From the NCBI GenBank assembly GCA_037976565.1, contig CP137675.1, positions 17,622,813 to 17,686,812 of the forward strand: a stretch of 64,000 bases of DNA, given 5' to 3'. Positions 49,311 to 62,876 of this stretch are shown here, one piece after another. Position 1 is the first letter of the stretch; each line of letters opens with the position of its first letter. The translations under genes and the position numbers were made by a program. Below the pieces are notes generated by a model. It saw only the letters and a list, made by a program, of their open reading frames with translations, was not told where the DNA came from and made no database searches. The stretch comes from Mesocentrotus franciscanus (Eukaryota; Echinodermata; Echinoidea; Camarodonta; Strongylocentrotidae).

Positions 49311-50343
49311 CATTATATCACTTTGTCAGTATGCCTAGAGAGCAGGTTTAGTTAATATTATGAGGTATTTCTTGTGGCATGATTTTATTTACACTTCTAC
49401 ACCAAAGATTGTAACAGTAACATATTGAATCGTCGTCAGTGCTTGAAAATATTATATTTCATAATTACAATATATATAATGTTAGGTTTGTGTTACAGAA
49501 AGCTTGAATTGAGATATGAATGTCACTTGTTCTAACATTGTTACGATCTTATGTCATGTAATTGATGTTTTCATTCATTTTGTATTATATTGATAATATA
49601 ATTGGTTTACTTCGTATTATCGTGATTTTAATGATATTGGATGGTTCTGTCCATCAGTTTTGTGTAATTAAGAGACAACCACTTCAAAAAACAAAAACAC
49701 AATAAATCATTACAGGAAAGCTATTTAGGACTGGATAATGAAAAAAAAACTTGTTAAAAAAAATGTAATGTTTCCCAGTTTCGTGTAATCAATGTTGGCT
49801 TCATCAGTTACCCAATTGCTACCACAGAGGGCCTCGGGGTAAAAATCAATGCAATATGTTATATACAAGAACATGTAAGATATACAGTAGGAAAAAAAAA
49901 CATGCAAATCAAAGCCCTCTTGTCAGTTACTTGTTGAAAAGTGTTATTTGAAACCAGTTATCTTTATGATTATGTAGTTAAAAATTAAAACAATTTTATT
50001 GCAAAAATCTTTCGACTAATTTCACCTATCCGTTTTCAACACTGAAGTAATTACCTATCATAAATTTACTACTATTGAATGAATCAAATATTCGATTTAT
50101 TCTGCATTTAATTACATGTTAAAAAATCAAAAACTTTACGAAGGTTATAGCTTTTACTACAATGCAAAAAAAAAAACTGTGCCAAGATGTTAGATTAGTA
50201 CATTATTGTCGTATTGCATAAATTAGCTATCCAACTGAAGTTAAATAAATGCCCAAAATCTAATGAATCTCGTATGTAAAATCGTGTTATTTCTTTTCTG
50301 CTCTGAATGTGGTCTTACCGTAATTAAAATTGCAATTACACTT

Positions 50344-50346
<3 letters not shown>

Positions 50347-50378
<32 letters not shown>

Positions 50379-50402
50379 AGAGAGAGAGAGAGAGAGAGAG
50401 AA
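50347..50402 (+). repeat. AT then GA microsatellite
   Basis: TATATA tract (50347-50376) followed by AGAGAG (50377-50402). Confidence 0.95.
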
Positions 50403-50744
50403 TGAGAGGAGACAAAGTAAAGACAATGTGACAACACGATGGAATTAACGTTCATGAATTTAAAAATAAATATATAAACGTGAAACACAATTTCTCCAAG
50501 CGCTGGCGTTTGCCAATGCTGGTATTTTACTTTTAACTAATAAATATGCTTACTGCTTGTGGATTATTCAAAAATTTTAACTATCGAGCAAGATTTAGAA
50601 TTGCAGATAATGAATTTTAAGCATATCGTAGTATAGCAAAATACGTGTTTTAGAATCACCGGAAGGGGGATCATAGGAATTTATATTGCTATATGCGGTA
50701 GCGAGAATTGTAAATCATCAGCATACATGTGATAGCTAACATTA

Positions 50745-51010
50745 GGTTTGCTTATTACATCATGCAATTGCATGGTATATACATTAAATGTGAGGACCTA
50801 AAACGGATCCCTGGGGACAGAAAATTCAAGGTTAAAAGCCGACGATGTTGCATCACAAATGTGTGAACGAAACCATTGAAGAGATGTTCCATCGATGCCA
50901 ACCTGTTCCAATCTGCTAATCAAGATTATGTTGGTCAGCATTATCTAAGGCACAACTAAGTCTAACAACTTGAACAAAACCAATCCAGTAAGTTTTCCCG
51001 TGTCCAGTTC
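50745..51010 (-). mobile_element. Decayed LINE RT remnant
   Basis: The minus strand contains a PQGSVLGPH-like segment near 50790-50815 preceded by a degraded block that aligns with the DLSAAFDTVDHxILL region (about 50930-50960). Several stops interrupt it. It lies upstream of copy 4 and helps explain why no earlier exons are seen there. Confidence 0.55.
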
Positions 51011-51572
51011 TATCAAAACGTCATTCTGAACCTTCAGAAGAGCAGTTTCTACACTGTGTTTTTACATCGTAGTCCGATCAATAAGGATTTCGGAGACTTT
51101 ACCTCACCAAGACTTTTTCCTTTATACCAAGATACCTTAAATTAGCCAAAGGACGATAGTTTATTTAACTCTTGTTTATCAAGGCTCAGTTTCATCTAGA
51201 GAGGTTTGATGATTGCGTGCTGTCGAAAAAATTAATAAACGAAAAGGATGCAAGTCATGAAATGAAAATGAAGAGTTGATTTCATGATTCTTCTTTGTTC
51301 AATGGTAAATTATTACACTTCATTCTGTATAGGATGAGGAGGTTGACATTCGACTCTTCATAAATCAACTTCAAGGCAATTTCGGCTATTGGAATTTTCT
51401 TAAGGTTGATTTTACGAAATTCTTTGCGATCGTATTCTCGGTACACTTTGGTGAATACTGGCCACTGTTTTATGATCTGTTTTTTTTCTTCTTCTTCTTC
51501 AAACAGCACCCTGCCGATGGTCAATACCCCACCACTATCGGGATGGCAATAGGCAACGGACTCCGACCAGAT

Positions 51573-54500
51573 TGATTGATTGATTGATTTTTATTCGACA
51601 AGCTTCCAACATATACAATAATAACAGATCAGAAATAAGACAGCTTGAACAGGATAACCCACGAAAGCTCGAGAGCTTATTTCCAGTGGGGTCCCCTACA
51701 GACATGTACAAAATTAATAAGTGAGAATAGTAATATTTACAGACAGATAAGAACCATAAAAAGAATTACTTATTAAAGATAATGATAATAACAACATTAA
51801 ACTGATGATGGAAATGATAAAGAGTACAAGAAGAAAAAGAAGAAGGAGAAGAAGAAAAAGAGGAGGAAGAAGAGGAAAATAATGATGCATTTGTAGAATT
51901 TCTATAACGTACAAAAACATAAGTATATACAAAATGAAAAAGTATGAACCGGCAGAAGAATACAAATTTCAATCATATAACATTTCATTCACTTCTCTTC
52001 TCTGACTCTCAAGTATTAGGTATTCCTTTAATTTCCTCTTAAAATGAGCATAGTTTTCTATTTCCTTTACACCATTGGGAAGGGAATTCCAATGTTTTAT
52101 GGCATTGTAATAAAACGAATTTCCAATACTACCTACTCTTTCTGGTAAGTTAAAGTTGAATCGGCTGTTTCTTGTATTATAATCATGAACGTCAGTAACA
52201 AGATCGAAGTTGGATCGAATATAATGATTCGACCTAGTATGATAAATTGTATGCACGTGATGCAATACGAGTTGTTTTGATCTTTGGTCGACTTCAAGAA
52301 AACCAGCTTTAGAAAGTTCGTAGAAGCCAACATGAGTTCTTGGACCAGAACAGTTGATAAATCTCACCATTTTGTTCTGTATAATCTTCAACTTCTTTTG
52401 ATCTGATTTGTTTATGTTACTATACCATGCAGGGTTAGCATAGTCAAATAAACATTGAATAAGAGCAAAACAGAGTGTACGTCTTGCTTTTAAATCCATA
52501 CAACTTTGATATCTGTACAAAAATTTCAGACGAGAATTTGCTTTTTTTACAACTGATTCTACTAAAGATGAAAATGAAACTGCGCTAGCTAACTCAATGC
52601 CTAAATACTTCACAGACTCTTTCCTCTTGATTACTTGATTATTGTGTGTCACTTTGAATTCAAATGACTTTTTAGAACTACTCTTAGAACAAAACAAAAT
52701 GCTTTCTGTTTTTCCCAAGTGTAAAGAAAGCTTATTATCAGTCATCCAATCGACACACGTAGACAGCTGTTCACTGAGCTTTTCCTCAATATATTTAGGA
52801 TCAGGATTTGAACAGAGTAGTACGCTGTCATCTGCGTACAATAATGGTTTTAAGTCTTTTATACAAATACACATATCATTTATATAACTTGAAAATAGAA
52901 TTGGGCCTAAAATGCTTCCCTGAGGAACACCGCATGTTATAGGCATTAGTTTGGAACGAATATCATGAATGGCCACTACTTGGTGTCGATTAGATAAGTA
53001 GGATCTTAACCACTCTAAACTTGCCTTATTAATATTGTAACTTATTCAATAAGACGCAATGATTAACTGTATCAAAAGCTTTTTGCAGATCAAGGAGCAC
53101 CATACCAACAAAGCGCCCTTGGGAAGTTTCTGTCCTCAAATAATCAGTCAAATGAATTAGACATGTTTCAGTCGAATAATTATGTCGAAAACCAGATTGA
53201 AATTCATAAATTATATCATTTTCTTTGAAGTATCTTTCAATTTGAACACAGACCGATTTTTCTAGAATCTTTGATGCTACACTTAAAACACTAATAGGTC
53301 TGTAGTTGCTAACATCAGTTTTATCTTTCTTTTTATAAAGTGGAGTCACTTTTGCTATTTTCATATCCTCTGGAAAAGTACTCGTCAAGATAGATAGGTT
53401 CATTAAGTAACTTAGAGGCTTAAATAAAACCTTCGCACCATCTTTTAGAAATTTAGCTGGAATCATGTCTAACCCAGTACTTTTTGATACATTCAACTTA
53501 CGTAACTCTTTGAAAACAAATTGTTCACTGATTGGTAATAACTCGAAGCTGTTTTCACGTATACCTTTTCTTTCGTAAAACTCACGAATACAATCATTGT
53601 CTGCGCTGAAAAAGTCTTTGGAAGGGGGGAGTTTGTCTACTAATTTGGCAGCCACATTTGTGAAATGAGAATTGAATTCATCAGCGATGGCCATCTTATC
53701 ATGACATAATTCCCCATCAATTGTAAAGACAGATTCTTGTTCTTTTCGCTTCTTATTTTTTAATCCTAAGCTTTTAAGATTCTGCCAAAGCCTTTTCGAA
53801 TCTTGTTCATTTTCTTCTATCTTGTTTTGTAAGTAATCGAGTTTAGCCTTTTTCACCTCTCTTTGGACCATATTTCTTAATACTCTGTATCTTTTATAGA
53901 GCGTCTCATCTTTTGCTCTTTTCCTAAATCTTTTGTATACTATATTTCTCTCTTGAATTAGGGAAAGAATATCTTTAGTCACCCAAGTTTCTGATCTTTG
54001 TTTTTATTCTAATCCGTTTCAGTGGCGCTATCATATTCAAATTTGAGATAAAAACATGTTGAAATATTGACCATGCCTCATTTACATCTGTACAGTCAGT
54101 TATTCCTGACCAATCAACAACAGATAGTTGAAGATTGAAAGTCTCTTCTGTATATTTTTTCATGGATCTGATATCATTAGTCCTGTGATGACCTATAGCC
54201 AGTCTAATATTTTTCCGTGTACAGAAAGTAAAAGAATGGTCGCTAATACCTAGATCAATGACACCACTTTGACTTATTTTGTTTTCTTTGCTACAACCAA
54301 CATGATCCAGTAGAGAAGAACATGTAGGTGTAACGCGTGTTGCCTCTTTAATGAGTTGACTAAACCCGTGAAGACTCAACAAGTCAATATATATCTTAGC
54401 CAGTGGCGATTTGTGAAGAAGACAAATATTCATGTCTCCTAAAAAATTATTTCGTCATCCTTCTTTAATGTATCAAGAATATTGGACAATTTCTCGGTAA

Positions 54501-55028
54501 ACAAATTGTTTTTCGGTGGTCGATACAGAACGCCAACAACAATTGGTTTTGATCTTGGTATAAGCAAATTTATCCACAGGGATTCCGTATCTCCAGTACT
54601 TATAGCATCCATAATATTAAATGCAATATCATTTCTGATATAGAAACATACACCACCTCCAGAGCCAGAGGATCGATCATGGCGTATGATTTTATATCCG
54701 TCTATTTCAATTTCTTCATCATTTATGGAATTGTTTAACCATGTTTCAGTGAAAGCAATAACAGACAACCTTTTTCTTTAAAAAGAATTCTAAGTTCCGA
54801 TATCTTGTTTAGGATAGACCTCACATTAAGGTGTAAAAATGAAGACCTTTAACTTTAAACTTTTCTTCAAATTCTTGATAAAGAGAAGTGTTTTCATCTA
54901 TGAGGTTTGGCTGAATTATTCTTGCTATCGCTTGCTTTTCAGGTGTAACGCGCGCTACATTAAAATAGTTTTCTTTTAGTCTATCTTCATTTTGGCTTTC
55001 TTTCTCTAGACAATCGTCAGTAAATAGA
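51573..55028 (-). mobile_element. CR1/L2-like LINE, 5'-truncated, frameshifted, inside copy 4 exon 5
   Basis: Read on the minus strand the element runs from about 55028 to 51573 and ends in an ATTG-type short tandem repeat, as many CR1/L2-group LINEs do. Open pieces in order: 5' piece about 55028-54821 leading into an LNVRSI endonuclease start; endonuclease 54768-54439 with ETWL and GGGVCFYIRND; endonuclease C-part 54433-53975 with SDHS; reverse transcriptase N-part 53982-53029 with RPISVLSVASKILEK and the DLQKAFDTVNH motif; reverse transcriptase C-part 52976-51969 with GVPQGSILGP and YADD, then the NTRNSRFNFNLP and WNSLPNGVKE tail. Frame changes separate most pieces, so it is not autonomous now. 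A short AGAT occurs at both ends and may be a target-site duplication. Confidence 0.92.
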
Positions 55029-58000
55029 TGGGAAGAGTTCAAGACCAGGTTTAACATCAAGCACATTCTGGAATTCTATGCAATAACTGAGTGTACAGGA
55101 AGCTTCATTAACACTGATGGAAAGGTGGGCGTGGTCGGCAGATACGGATGTGTTGCTAAGGGTAATATCCGGTCATTAAAATGTTGTATGACACATACTG
55201 TACATGTGTACTCCTGCGTGAATTATCTGTGGGAAATCCCAAACAGAGCCATCTAGCCCTACATACTGATAACAGAGTAGCCAAAATGGTTTCAGTTGAT
55301 CATAACATGGCATATATTATATTCTTTTGTTTTTGAGCTTGCAGTATTCGACATATTACAACCAACAGAAACCAGGTTGGCCAAGCTCTGTATGTTGATG
55401 GCTCTGATCCCAATATCTTGAATAGCGCCATCTACATCCAAACGAAGAACCATGACGACGGCGACAACAACAACATGAACAATGCTGGAACTGCGATCGT
55501 ATTAGAACAATATGCATGCATTGATGCCCGTGTTTCTACATGGCAGACGAAACAGCGTCTCTTGGACTTTTTAAAGGAATGTATTAGAAGTGTGTAGCAT
55601 CTATGATAGTGGAGATAGGTAGGCAGAAAGAAAGGCCTATAAAAAAACGGCCCGAAACGAACAAAATGGCGCCTGGATGGTTACGCATGAGTGATTTCTG
55701 AAAACGAAGAATTCAGTGACCTTGATGGGATGCTAGACCCCCTTTCTCACTCACTTCCTGGACCGATTTACGCTAGACCAGTCTCCGTTAGATCGGTCTA
55801 ACTGTGAGTGTGAAAGCACAACCGTTTCAGGAAGCGTACTTCAACTGGAAATGAGTGTGTTTTGGCGAGAAATTAATGAAAGAGAGAAAGAGATTACAGT
55901 AAAGAAAATAAAAAACAGACATTGACAAAAAGAAATATATTAGATGGAAGAAACAAAGTATAACATAAGGAAAGGAAGGAAGAAAAAATTATTGAATGAT
56001 CGAAACAAAGAATAACATAAGAGAAAGTGATAAAAGGAAAAAACAAGAATAACACAATAAAGGAAACGAAGTAAGGGAAAATGATGGAATGATAAACACA
56101 AATAATAACATAAGGAAAGATAGAAACAGAAGATGATGGAATGGGGGGGGGGGAACTATAGAATAAAAGATGATAGACGGGAAAGACAAGTAGAGAAGAC
56201 GATGTGCTGAGCGTAAAGAGAATGAATTGCAAAGGGGGAGATAGACTAGAAACTGAAAGAAGAAAAAACAAAGATTAACATGAGAAAAGATAGAAAAAAG
56301 AGGATAGGATAACATAACATAAAATAGAAATAGATAGTGATAGAAAGATAAGACAAAGAATAACAAAAAGAGAAGGTGATAGAAGGAAAAAACAAAGGAT
56401 AACACAACGTAAGGTAGAAAGAGATAGTGATAGAATTAAAAACAAAGAATAGTATGAGGAAAGATAAAAAGAGAATGAGAGAATGATAAACACCAAAAGA
56501 AAATAAGAGAAGATGATAGAATAGTAAAGATCAAGAATAAGAAAAAAAAAGATAGAAGAGAAGCTGATTCTGCGCGAAAATGACCTGTGCTAACATAGCA
56601 ATAGGAACGGTTCCTGTTGCTATGGCATCACGTGTCTCATCAGAGTAAAAATTGCGAAGAGTTTGAAACCAAACGAAGGTATGAATTTTGTAAATACCAT
56701 ATTTGTAATTGAACATCATACAAACAAATGTAAGCATCTTAATCAAGGTATTTGAGCTTCAAGTTTGATTGCAATAACGAAAAGTTAGATTTAAACAATG
56801 TTGTTAGTATTGAAAAGGTACAATAAGACTAGCTTCTAATTTACAAACCGTATGAAGTTTTTTTTTATATATTAGTATACCCCACGGTTTCACTCACACC
56901 CTACCGCATACTGCAACAGTGGGGGATCCGGATGGGAAGGGGGATACAGGTGCTCATGCCCCGTTTCCCACAAACCAAAACATTTTTTGTTATGACCTTT
57001 TTTTTTGGGCTTGTTACAGAATTTATGGACTTTTGTCCGTTTTTTATATTTTGTTTAATAAGGCCTAGTATCAATTATGAATATGAAATTAAGAAAAGAC
57101 GAAGGAGATTATTAATTATTTTAATGGAACAGTTTGTAAGTTCGTTGCAGTAGAAATTAAAATTTCAGCTGCAGATACTGTCAAAACTAAAAAATCAATG
57201 TATAGAGGTTGAACAGAGGAAAAGAGACAAACAAAATAAGGCTATCATGTATATTATGATACTTTGCATGTGGCTCACCACAGATTACCATGTAATAATC
57301 AAGTATAATTGAAGGCAATCACAATTTCGCTATTATCATAAAAATATTGAATACAAAAATAATGAATAGACTGAAGTATATATTCATGCCAACGTCTTTA
57401 ACATTGTTTTTATTTTGGTAATACCCATGTTGGTTATTCCTATACTACACGTCTAAACGTAAACTCAAGACGAATATAGATAGCTATCAAAGTATTGTCC
57501 CGCACCAGACTATGGGGCAAATTTGATTGTACACAAAGTCAAAATAAAGTTTTTTTGGTCGTCAGAATATCCAGACATCATTAAAGAGGGCATGACCGTG
57601 ATAATGCAAACATTCTCTCTTTTCTTCCCAAATCGCGAAAATGAATTCTTTACCAAAGAACAGCCAGTAGCAAATCAGTGAAAATTAATTTTAAATATTT
57701 AAAAAATCATGGCAACCAAATGTTAGGGAAATGTACTTTTGACAATATTTTACCTTCCCAGTGACGTGATATATTTTATTTTCAATCTCTCTTCCTTTTA
57801 TTTTTGTTTAAAGAATAGTGTCACCATCTATTAAAAATAAATTTATTTATCGATCACCCAACAAACTGAATATCAGTTATTATTGTTAAGAATTTCCCAT
57901 GATAAAATTAACATGGGAAAATGTTTCAAGATGGGAGTTTTTTAAAGATGGGATCTTGGATCCCATCTTCAAACATGTATACACTCAAATTTATATATAT

Positions 58001-58099
58001 GTTATGTATATATATATATTTATGTGTATAAACTCAAATTTTAAGAAATGACGAAAGACATTAGTTTGTTAAATGATTAGTAACTCTCTTAGATTATGC

Positions 58100-59060
58100 T
58101 GTCATTTTAGCCGCCATCTTTGATCTGTATGATTCTTGTCTGCTACAAGACAATTAAACTTGTCTTAATAGATACATTATTATCTTCCCCATACTGCGGC
58201 TTATGATTAAATACTGTTTTCAAATGCCGCTGGCCACCTCAGACGGCAAAGTGGCGGAAAATGTAAATCACTTTTCATCTAAGGCTACCATGTCGTTCTC
58301 AATGACACACATGTTTTGCATTCATGCCAGTGCCATCAGCTAAATCGGAGAGCACAGTAGCAAACATATTACAAAACTGTCTTGCATAAAGCTATGTAAT
58401 TATTGTTGTATAGGCCTATCTATGAAAATCCATACCTCAAAAAGACATTTAATCTTCACCACTTCGTACTGTAAATAAAAAAACACCACCCAAATTAGGA
58501 ACTTATTGGTTATTTTGGACACCTTCATGGATTTCTACATTTTCTTGTGGTCATTACCTATTGTAAGTCGTATGAATCGATTTTCGACCCCCGAAATCTA
58601 GGTATAGACACCAAAATTACGGCTCTCAGATAGATATATCACGATTTATGTCTAATTTCGGTTTCCGGCGGCCATTTTGGATTACAAAATGGAGGCCATC
58701 TTTAGTATTGTGTTGAATATCAGGCGACTCCAAACCTTAATGATAATTTAAAGCTTACCAGTTAACATCCTGACCTCTATGACATATTTCAATCTTGCTT
58801 ATTATAGCTTTACTGTAAATCGGTAGTGGCAGCCATTTTGGACGCCATCTTGGATTTCCAGGTGTCCTGGTGGCCATAACCCATTGTCAGTAATATGAAT
58901 GGGTTCTTCGATCCCCCGACTTAGGTATAGGCATCAAAATCACATCGCTAAGATGGATATATCATGATATATTGCTAACTTAAGGTAGTGGCGGCCATCT
59001 TTGACGCCATTTTGAAAATAATCCCTTTCCGGCGGTCCGATTTTCTTCGATGTTCCTGAT
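58100..59060. repeat. GGCCATTTTGGA-type dispersed repeat
   Basis: Repeated GCGGCCATTTTGGA and GCCATCTT motifs on about a 325-bp period: TAGGTATAGACACCAAAAT near 58600 recurs as TAGGTATAGGCATCAAAAT near 58921, each followed by ATGGATATATCA-GAT-like text. No coding frame. Family unknown to me. Confidence 0.5.
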
Positions 59061-60484
59061 GTCTATTACAATCGGAAACCGTTGAAAAACCTTTTATTGC
59101 ATTTTTTTAGGGTTTGGATATTTTTCCCTGTATTTTAACCCGACTAGTGAGTGGTCATATAGATCAAATAATGTATCCTCAAGACTATTGGAGATCATTA
59201 TGTGTAAATGTGACGTCAGATCTAGGGTCATGATTAATGACATGAGTATTAGCATACTCTTCTGGAACCTGTCGTTATTTTCAATGGTTGGAAGGATCAA
59301 CATTGGGAAAGAGCGCAACACCTATATAGAATACTAGAATAAGCACATGAAAGAAAATTACAGACTCACAAAAGTTTATCAGCAATACCCACCATCGATA
59401 GTTTTATTGATAAATACTTGATTCTGGCTTCTCACAAATTGTCTTTCATACTTGATTTATTGGTTTGTTAATGATAATATGTTTCTCCTACAGTTACCGT
59501 GATTTAGCTTCATTAATGCATCTTTGAATTTTCTCTTGCTTTTTATATTCTATGATGCATTGCTCAAACCTGGCTTGAACCAGAATAGGTCCATGGACCT
59601 GGTTTTGATTACTGTAATAGTGCACTGTACAAATTCGTGTATTGCTTTATTTTCTGCTTTATAGTCTACTTTTTATTCTATATTTCATTTTGTTTTCGAA
59701 CTCAATATTCTCTATTCTATTCTCCTTTGAATCTTACTTTATTTCAAAATATATATTCTAATGTTTCTTTTTTTCTCTTTTCCTTTGCAAATAACATATT
59801 GCAAAAGATAATCAGGATAACTACGATCAGAATGATACCACAACTACTAGGCCTACTACTACTTGTACTTCTACACTCCTGTCATTGGTGATTATGCTGA
59901 TGATGCGGATGATAATAATGATATAATAATAATTTTAATAAATATAATAATAATAATCATCATCATCTTCATCATCATATTCATATTAATAATAATGATA
60001 ACAATAATATATATATATAATTACAATAATTATAAAAAATGAAAAATGAAAATTATACTATTACTATTACTACTACTATAGTGGTTATCATGTGACGCTT
60101 CACGAAGTAGTACCGCTGTGTCGTTTGTTGTCATCAAAATATTCAAATAGCATTGTACAGACGATGAACAAATAAGAATGATAATAGTACATCGTCGTTA
60201 TTCGATAGAATGTTCACTTCTATCTCTCTCTTTCTCTGCTAAATAATCCGAGCTGAATCAACTGTTAAAGTAATTTATCATGAGTCCTGTATTATTAATT
60301 TGCTACTGCTTGTCATAGTAGTATTAACGAGTATCAATGGCGAACAATTCTCGCTTAAATTCAGCAATCGTTGCTTAGATTGCTTTTCCCTAAAAAATTA
60401 CCATGAGACATAAAGATAGATAGAACTATGATCGACAAAAATGATATTGTCTTGAAAACAGTCAGAAAACATTAGAATTAGAAC

Positions 60485-60770
60485 CGGTGTGTTGGCTCAG
60501 TCAGTAGAGCGTCCGCCTCACAACCGGGAGGTCGTGGGTTCGAACCCCGGCCGCGTCATACCAAAAGACGTTAAAAGATGGGAGTTACTGCTACCTTGTT
60601 TGGCGTTCAACAATAAGGGGATAGAACAATGTCGATCTGGCGCTGCTCAGTGGCTGCCGGGCTCACGATCAATTGGGCAAAAAGAATTTCCATTTTCGGT
60701 TTAACTTAATAAAATTTGGAGTGGACTTTAAAAGATTATTGAATGAATTGAATTGAATGAATGAATAAGA
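60485..60770 (+). mobile_element. tRNA-derived SINE with a LINE-like tail
   Basis: The tRNA-like head has TGGCTCAGTCAGTAGAGCG and GTGGGTTCGAACCCC. A unique body follows, then TTGAATGAATTGAA repeats that resemble the tail repeats of LINE 3' ends in this window. Confidence 0.7.
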
Positions 60771-61930
60771 CATAATGCGATCATGTAAACAAGTTAATTT
60801 TTTCAATGTTAATCCTCCACTACCGAAAAGCCAAGCAAAACTCGAGCTAGATGCAAAAAAGGATAAACTTAAGGGCAATAATTTATGACACATTGTCTGT
60901 TGTCATGATTGTATTCTCTAATTATTTCTTCTTTATATTTTACCTTAATTAAAAATATATATTCTAATGTTTCTTCTTTTCTCTTGATAATATTTCAGCA
61001 ACGAATTGAGAGTTTTGGTAGACATCTTGGATGTAGCATAGCAATAAATCATGGGCACATGACGTAATTCAAAAGATAATTATGATAATAAGGATAAGAA
61101 GAAGAAGAATAAATATAATTATAAGAATAATAACAATATTGATAATAACAATAATAATGATAATATTTACCATAATAACTATTACAGTAACAACACCAAC
61201 AATAATAATTATAATAATGATAATGATACTAATTATGATACCGCTGCTAATACTACTACTACTAGGAAGAAGAAGATGAAGAAGAAGGAGAAGGAGAAGA
61301 AACATTTCAGCGATATTAATGATTATTTTCTCTATGATCGAAGCATACACAAACACTGCACCCAATCTTAACCCTAACCCTAAACCTTTGACGAACTATA
61401 TAGTTGTCGTCGGAACCAATGTCGGATCATACATTAAAGACAACAAATTCCTAAGCTCTCATATCGATAACTTTCTTTATTTCATACTCATGGAATGTTA
61501 TAAATATTCAAAATCAGATACCTTCAATCTTGATAATGTATTTAGTTTCCCGTAAAAAAAAATAGATAAGTGATCTGTAAATGTATAGTTTGTCACGATT
61601 TTGATACCGGTAGTTTTATCTAAATCAAGCGATTTAATCAGTGGTTGTTCGTCCGTTTGCGCATATCAACCCCATTCCACCCCTACACCAGGCGCCATTT
61701 CGATTGTGTTATTAACTAATGACTAATGACTAATAATTAATGAATAATAATAAATATATTTAATTTACTATAATCCAATATGGGCTTATATATTTGATTG
61801 TAGAAATAAATAGCGAAATTAAAAAAAAAACATATCATTCTTTTGAAAATGTTATTAGTCGATTTGCTGCGTCTTTTTGCTGACTTCGTTAAATTGCTTT
61901 ATTTTCTTATGATTCAATGTATAAAGCAAA

Positions 61931-62200
61931 GAAGTGTCGTAGTCGAGTGGTTTAAGCTCTTGACTTGAAATTCAAAGGTCTTGGTTCGATCCCCGATACG
62001 GCACTAATGTCCTTTGGCAAGGCATTAATCCTCAATTGCCCAGGTGAGGTAAATAGGTACATGGCAGGAATTAATTCCTTGAAATGCTAGAGCGCTATAA
62101 TGGCTGCTAGGCTAAAGCCAGGGGTAATAATAAATGCGCCTCGGAATCGAATTTCTAGATAGACGGTGCTATAGAAATGCCTATTATTATTAGTAGTAGC
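61931..62200 (+). mobile_element. tRNA-derived SINE, third copy (copy 4 intron)
   Basis: Head with GTCGTAGTCGAGTGG and GGTTCGATCCC, then CACTAATGTCCTTTGGCAAG, a GAGGTAAATAGGTAC body segment and an ATT tail. Its tRNA-like head is the best preserved of the family here. Confidence 0.8.
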
Positions 62201-62368
62201 AGTAAAGTAATCAAACAACGCGGCAAAATATTTAATACATGAATGTCACCTTTAGACACAGTATAACTATCCAGTTTAACAGACCTCTTGATTGGATTGA
62301 TCATAGATTAATAGAATATTGCAATATACTTCAATGACACAATATGAATTCTGCCATCATTGTTTTAG

Positions 62369-62482
62369 CTGTTCTTTGTCCCTTGACATACGTTTTGAAC
62401 GACGCAGAACTGGTCGAGTGTGACTACACGACTGGCCAACCATCTAGGGGTCCAGATGGCAAGTGTATATCGGTTCCCATCG
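62369..62482 (+). pseudogene. Copy 4 exon 6 with displaced acceptor
   Basis: The segment encoding ELVECDYTTGQPSRGPDGKC aligns with exon 6 of copies 1-3 and ends at a phase 1 donor (GTACGT). By alignment a 94-nt exon would start at 62389, but the two bases before it are CA, not AG. The nearest usable AG ends at 62368 and gives a phase 1 entry. That pairs in frame only if exon 5 donates at 55161 (AAGG|GTAATA) instead of 55160. So the junction may have shifted by compensating changes, or the acceptor is simply lost. What is seen is the alignment and the missing AG; the compensation is inference. Confidence 0.6.
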
Positions 62483-62876
62483 GTACGTACATATTATTGT
62501 ATAGGTGGGGAGCGAGTGGGAGGTATTAACATAGCAGCGGGGATACGGGCCCGTTTCCCTCTGTTGAGTGGAATTAATGTAAGATATAATTAATATAAAC
62601 GAGAGAAAAAAGAAAGACTAAAAAGAAAAAGAGGAAAAGGGAACGTCAGAAGATAAGGTTGAAATGACTTCCTACCAGGTAGGAGTGTTTATGTTATTCA
62701 GCGTCACGTGTGCCTGGGAAAGGAAAAGTACACTTAACCCTCAGGTCGATTTTGTTTGACATCGAGTAGCAAATACGGGAGTGGGGTCTTACAAAAATAC
62801 ATTACTAATATAGTGTTTGGATTTAAAAAAATCCGTCAAACTAAATGTTTTTAACGAATATCTGAAACGCCAACAG

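Larger units (their letters stand above)
47436..51506. other. Region between copy 3 and the copy 4 relic
   Basis: Besides the LINE at 47760-49310 and the RT remnant at 50745-51010, an imperfect inverted repeat lies at 47600-47690 (TTGGCTTAGATAAAATACTT and its inverse). 49311-50740 is AT-rich and featureless apart from the AT/GA microsatellite. No trace of copy 4 exons 1-4 was found. Confidence 0.6.
55162..62368. other. Long intron-like stretch of copy 4
   Basis: Contains an A/G-rich low-complexity tract (55860-56560), the 58100-59060 repeat, ATA/AAT-rich tracts (59905-60070, 61075-61310) and two SINEs. No gene recognised. Confidence 0.6.

Noticed and set aside
54821..55066. Minus-strand open frame of 81 codons as a gene
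   Set aside because: It is a chimera of antisense copy 4 exon 5 and the LINE 5' piece.
60489..60560. tRNA gene on the plus strand
   Set aside because: The anticodon stem is imperfect and a SINE body with a LINE-like tail follows.
61364..61385. Interstitial telomere repeat (CCCTAA)
   Set aside because: Only about two and a half units; too short.
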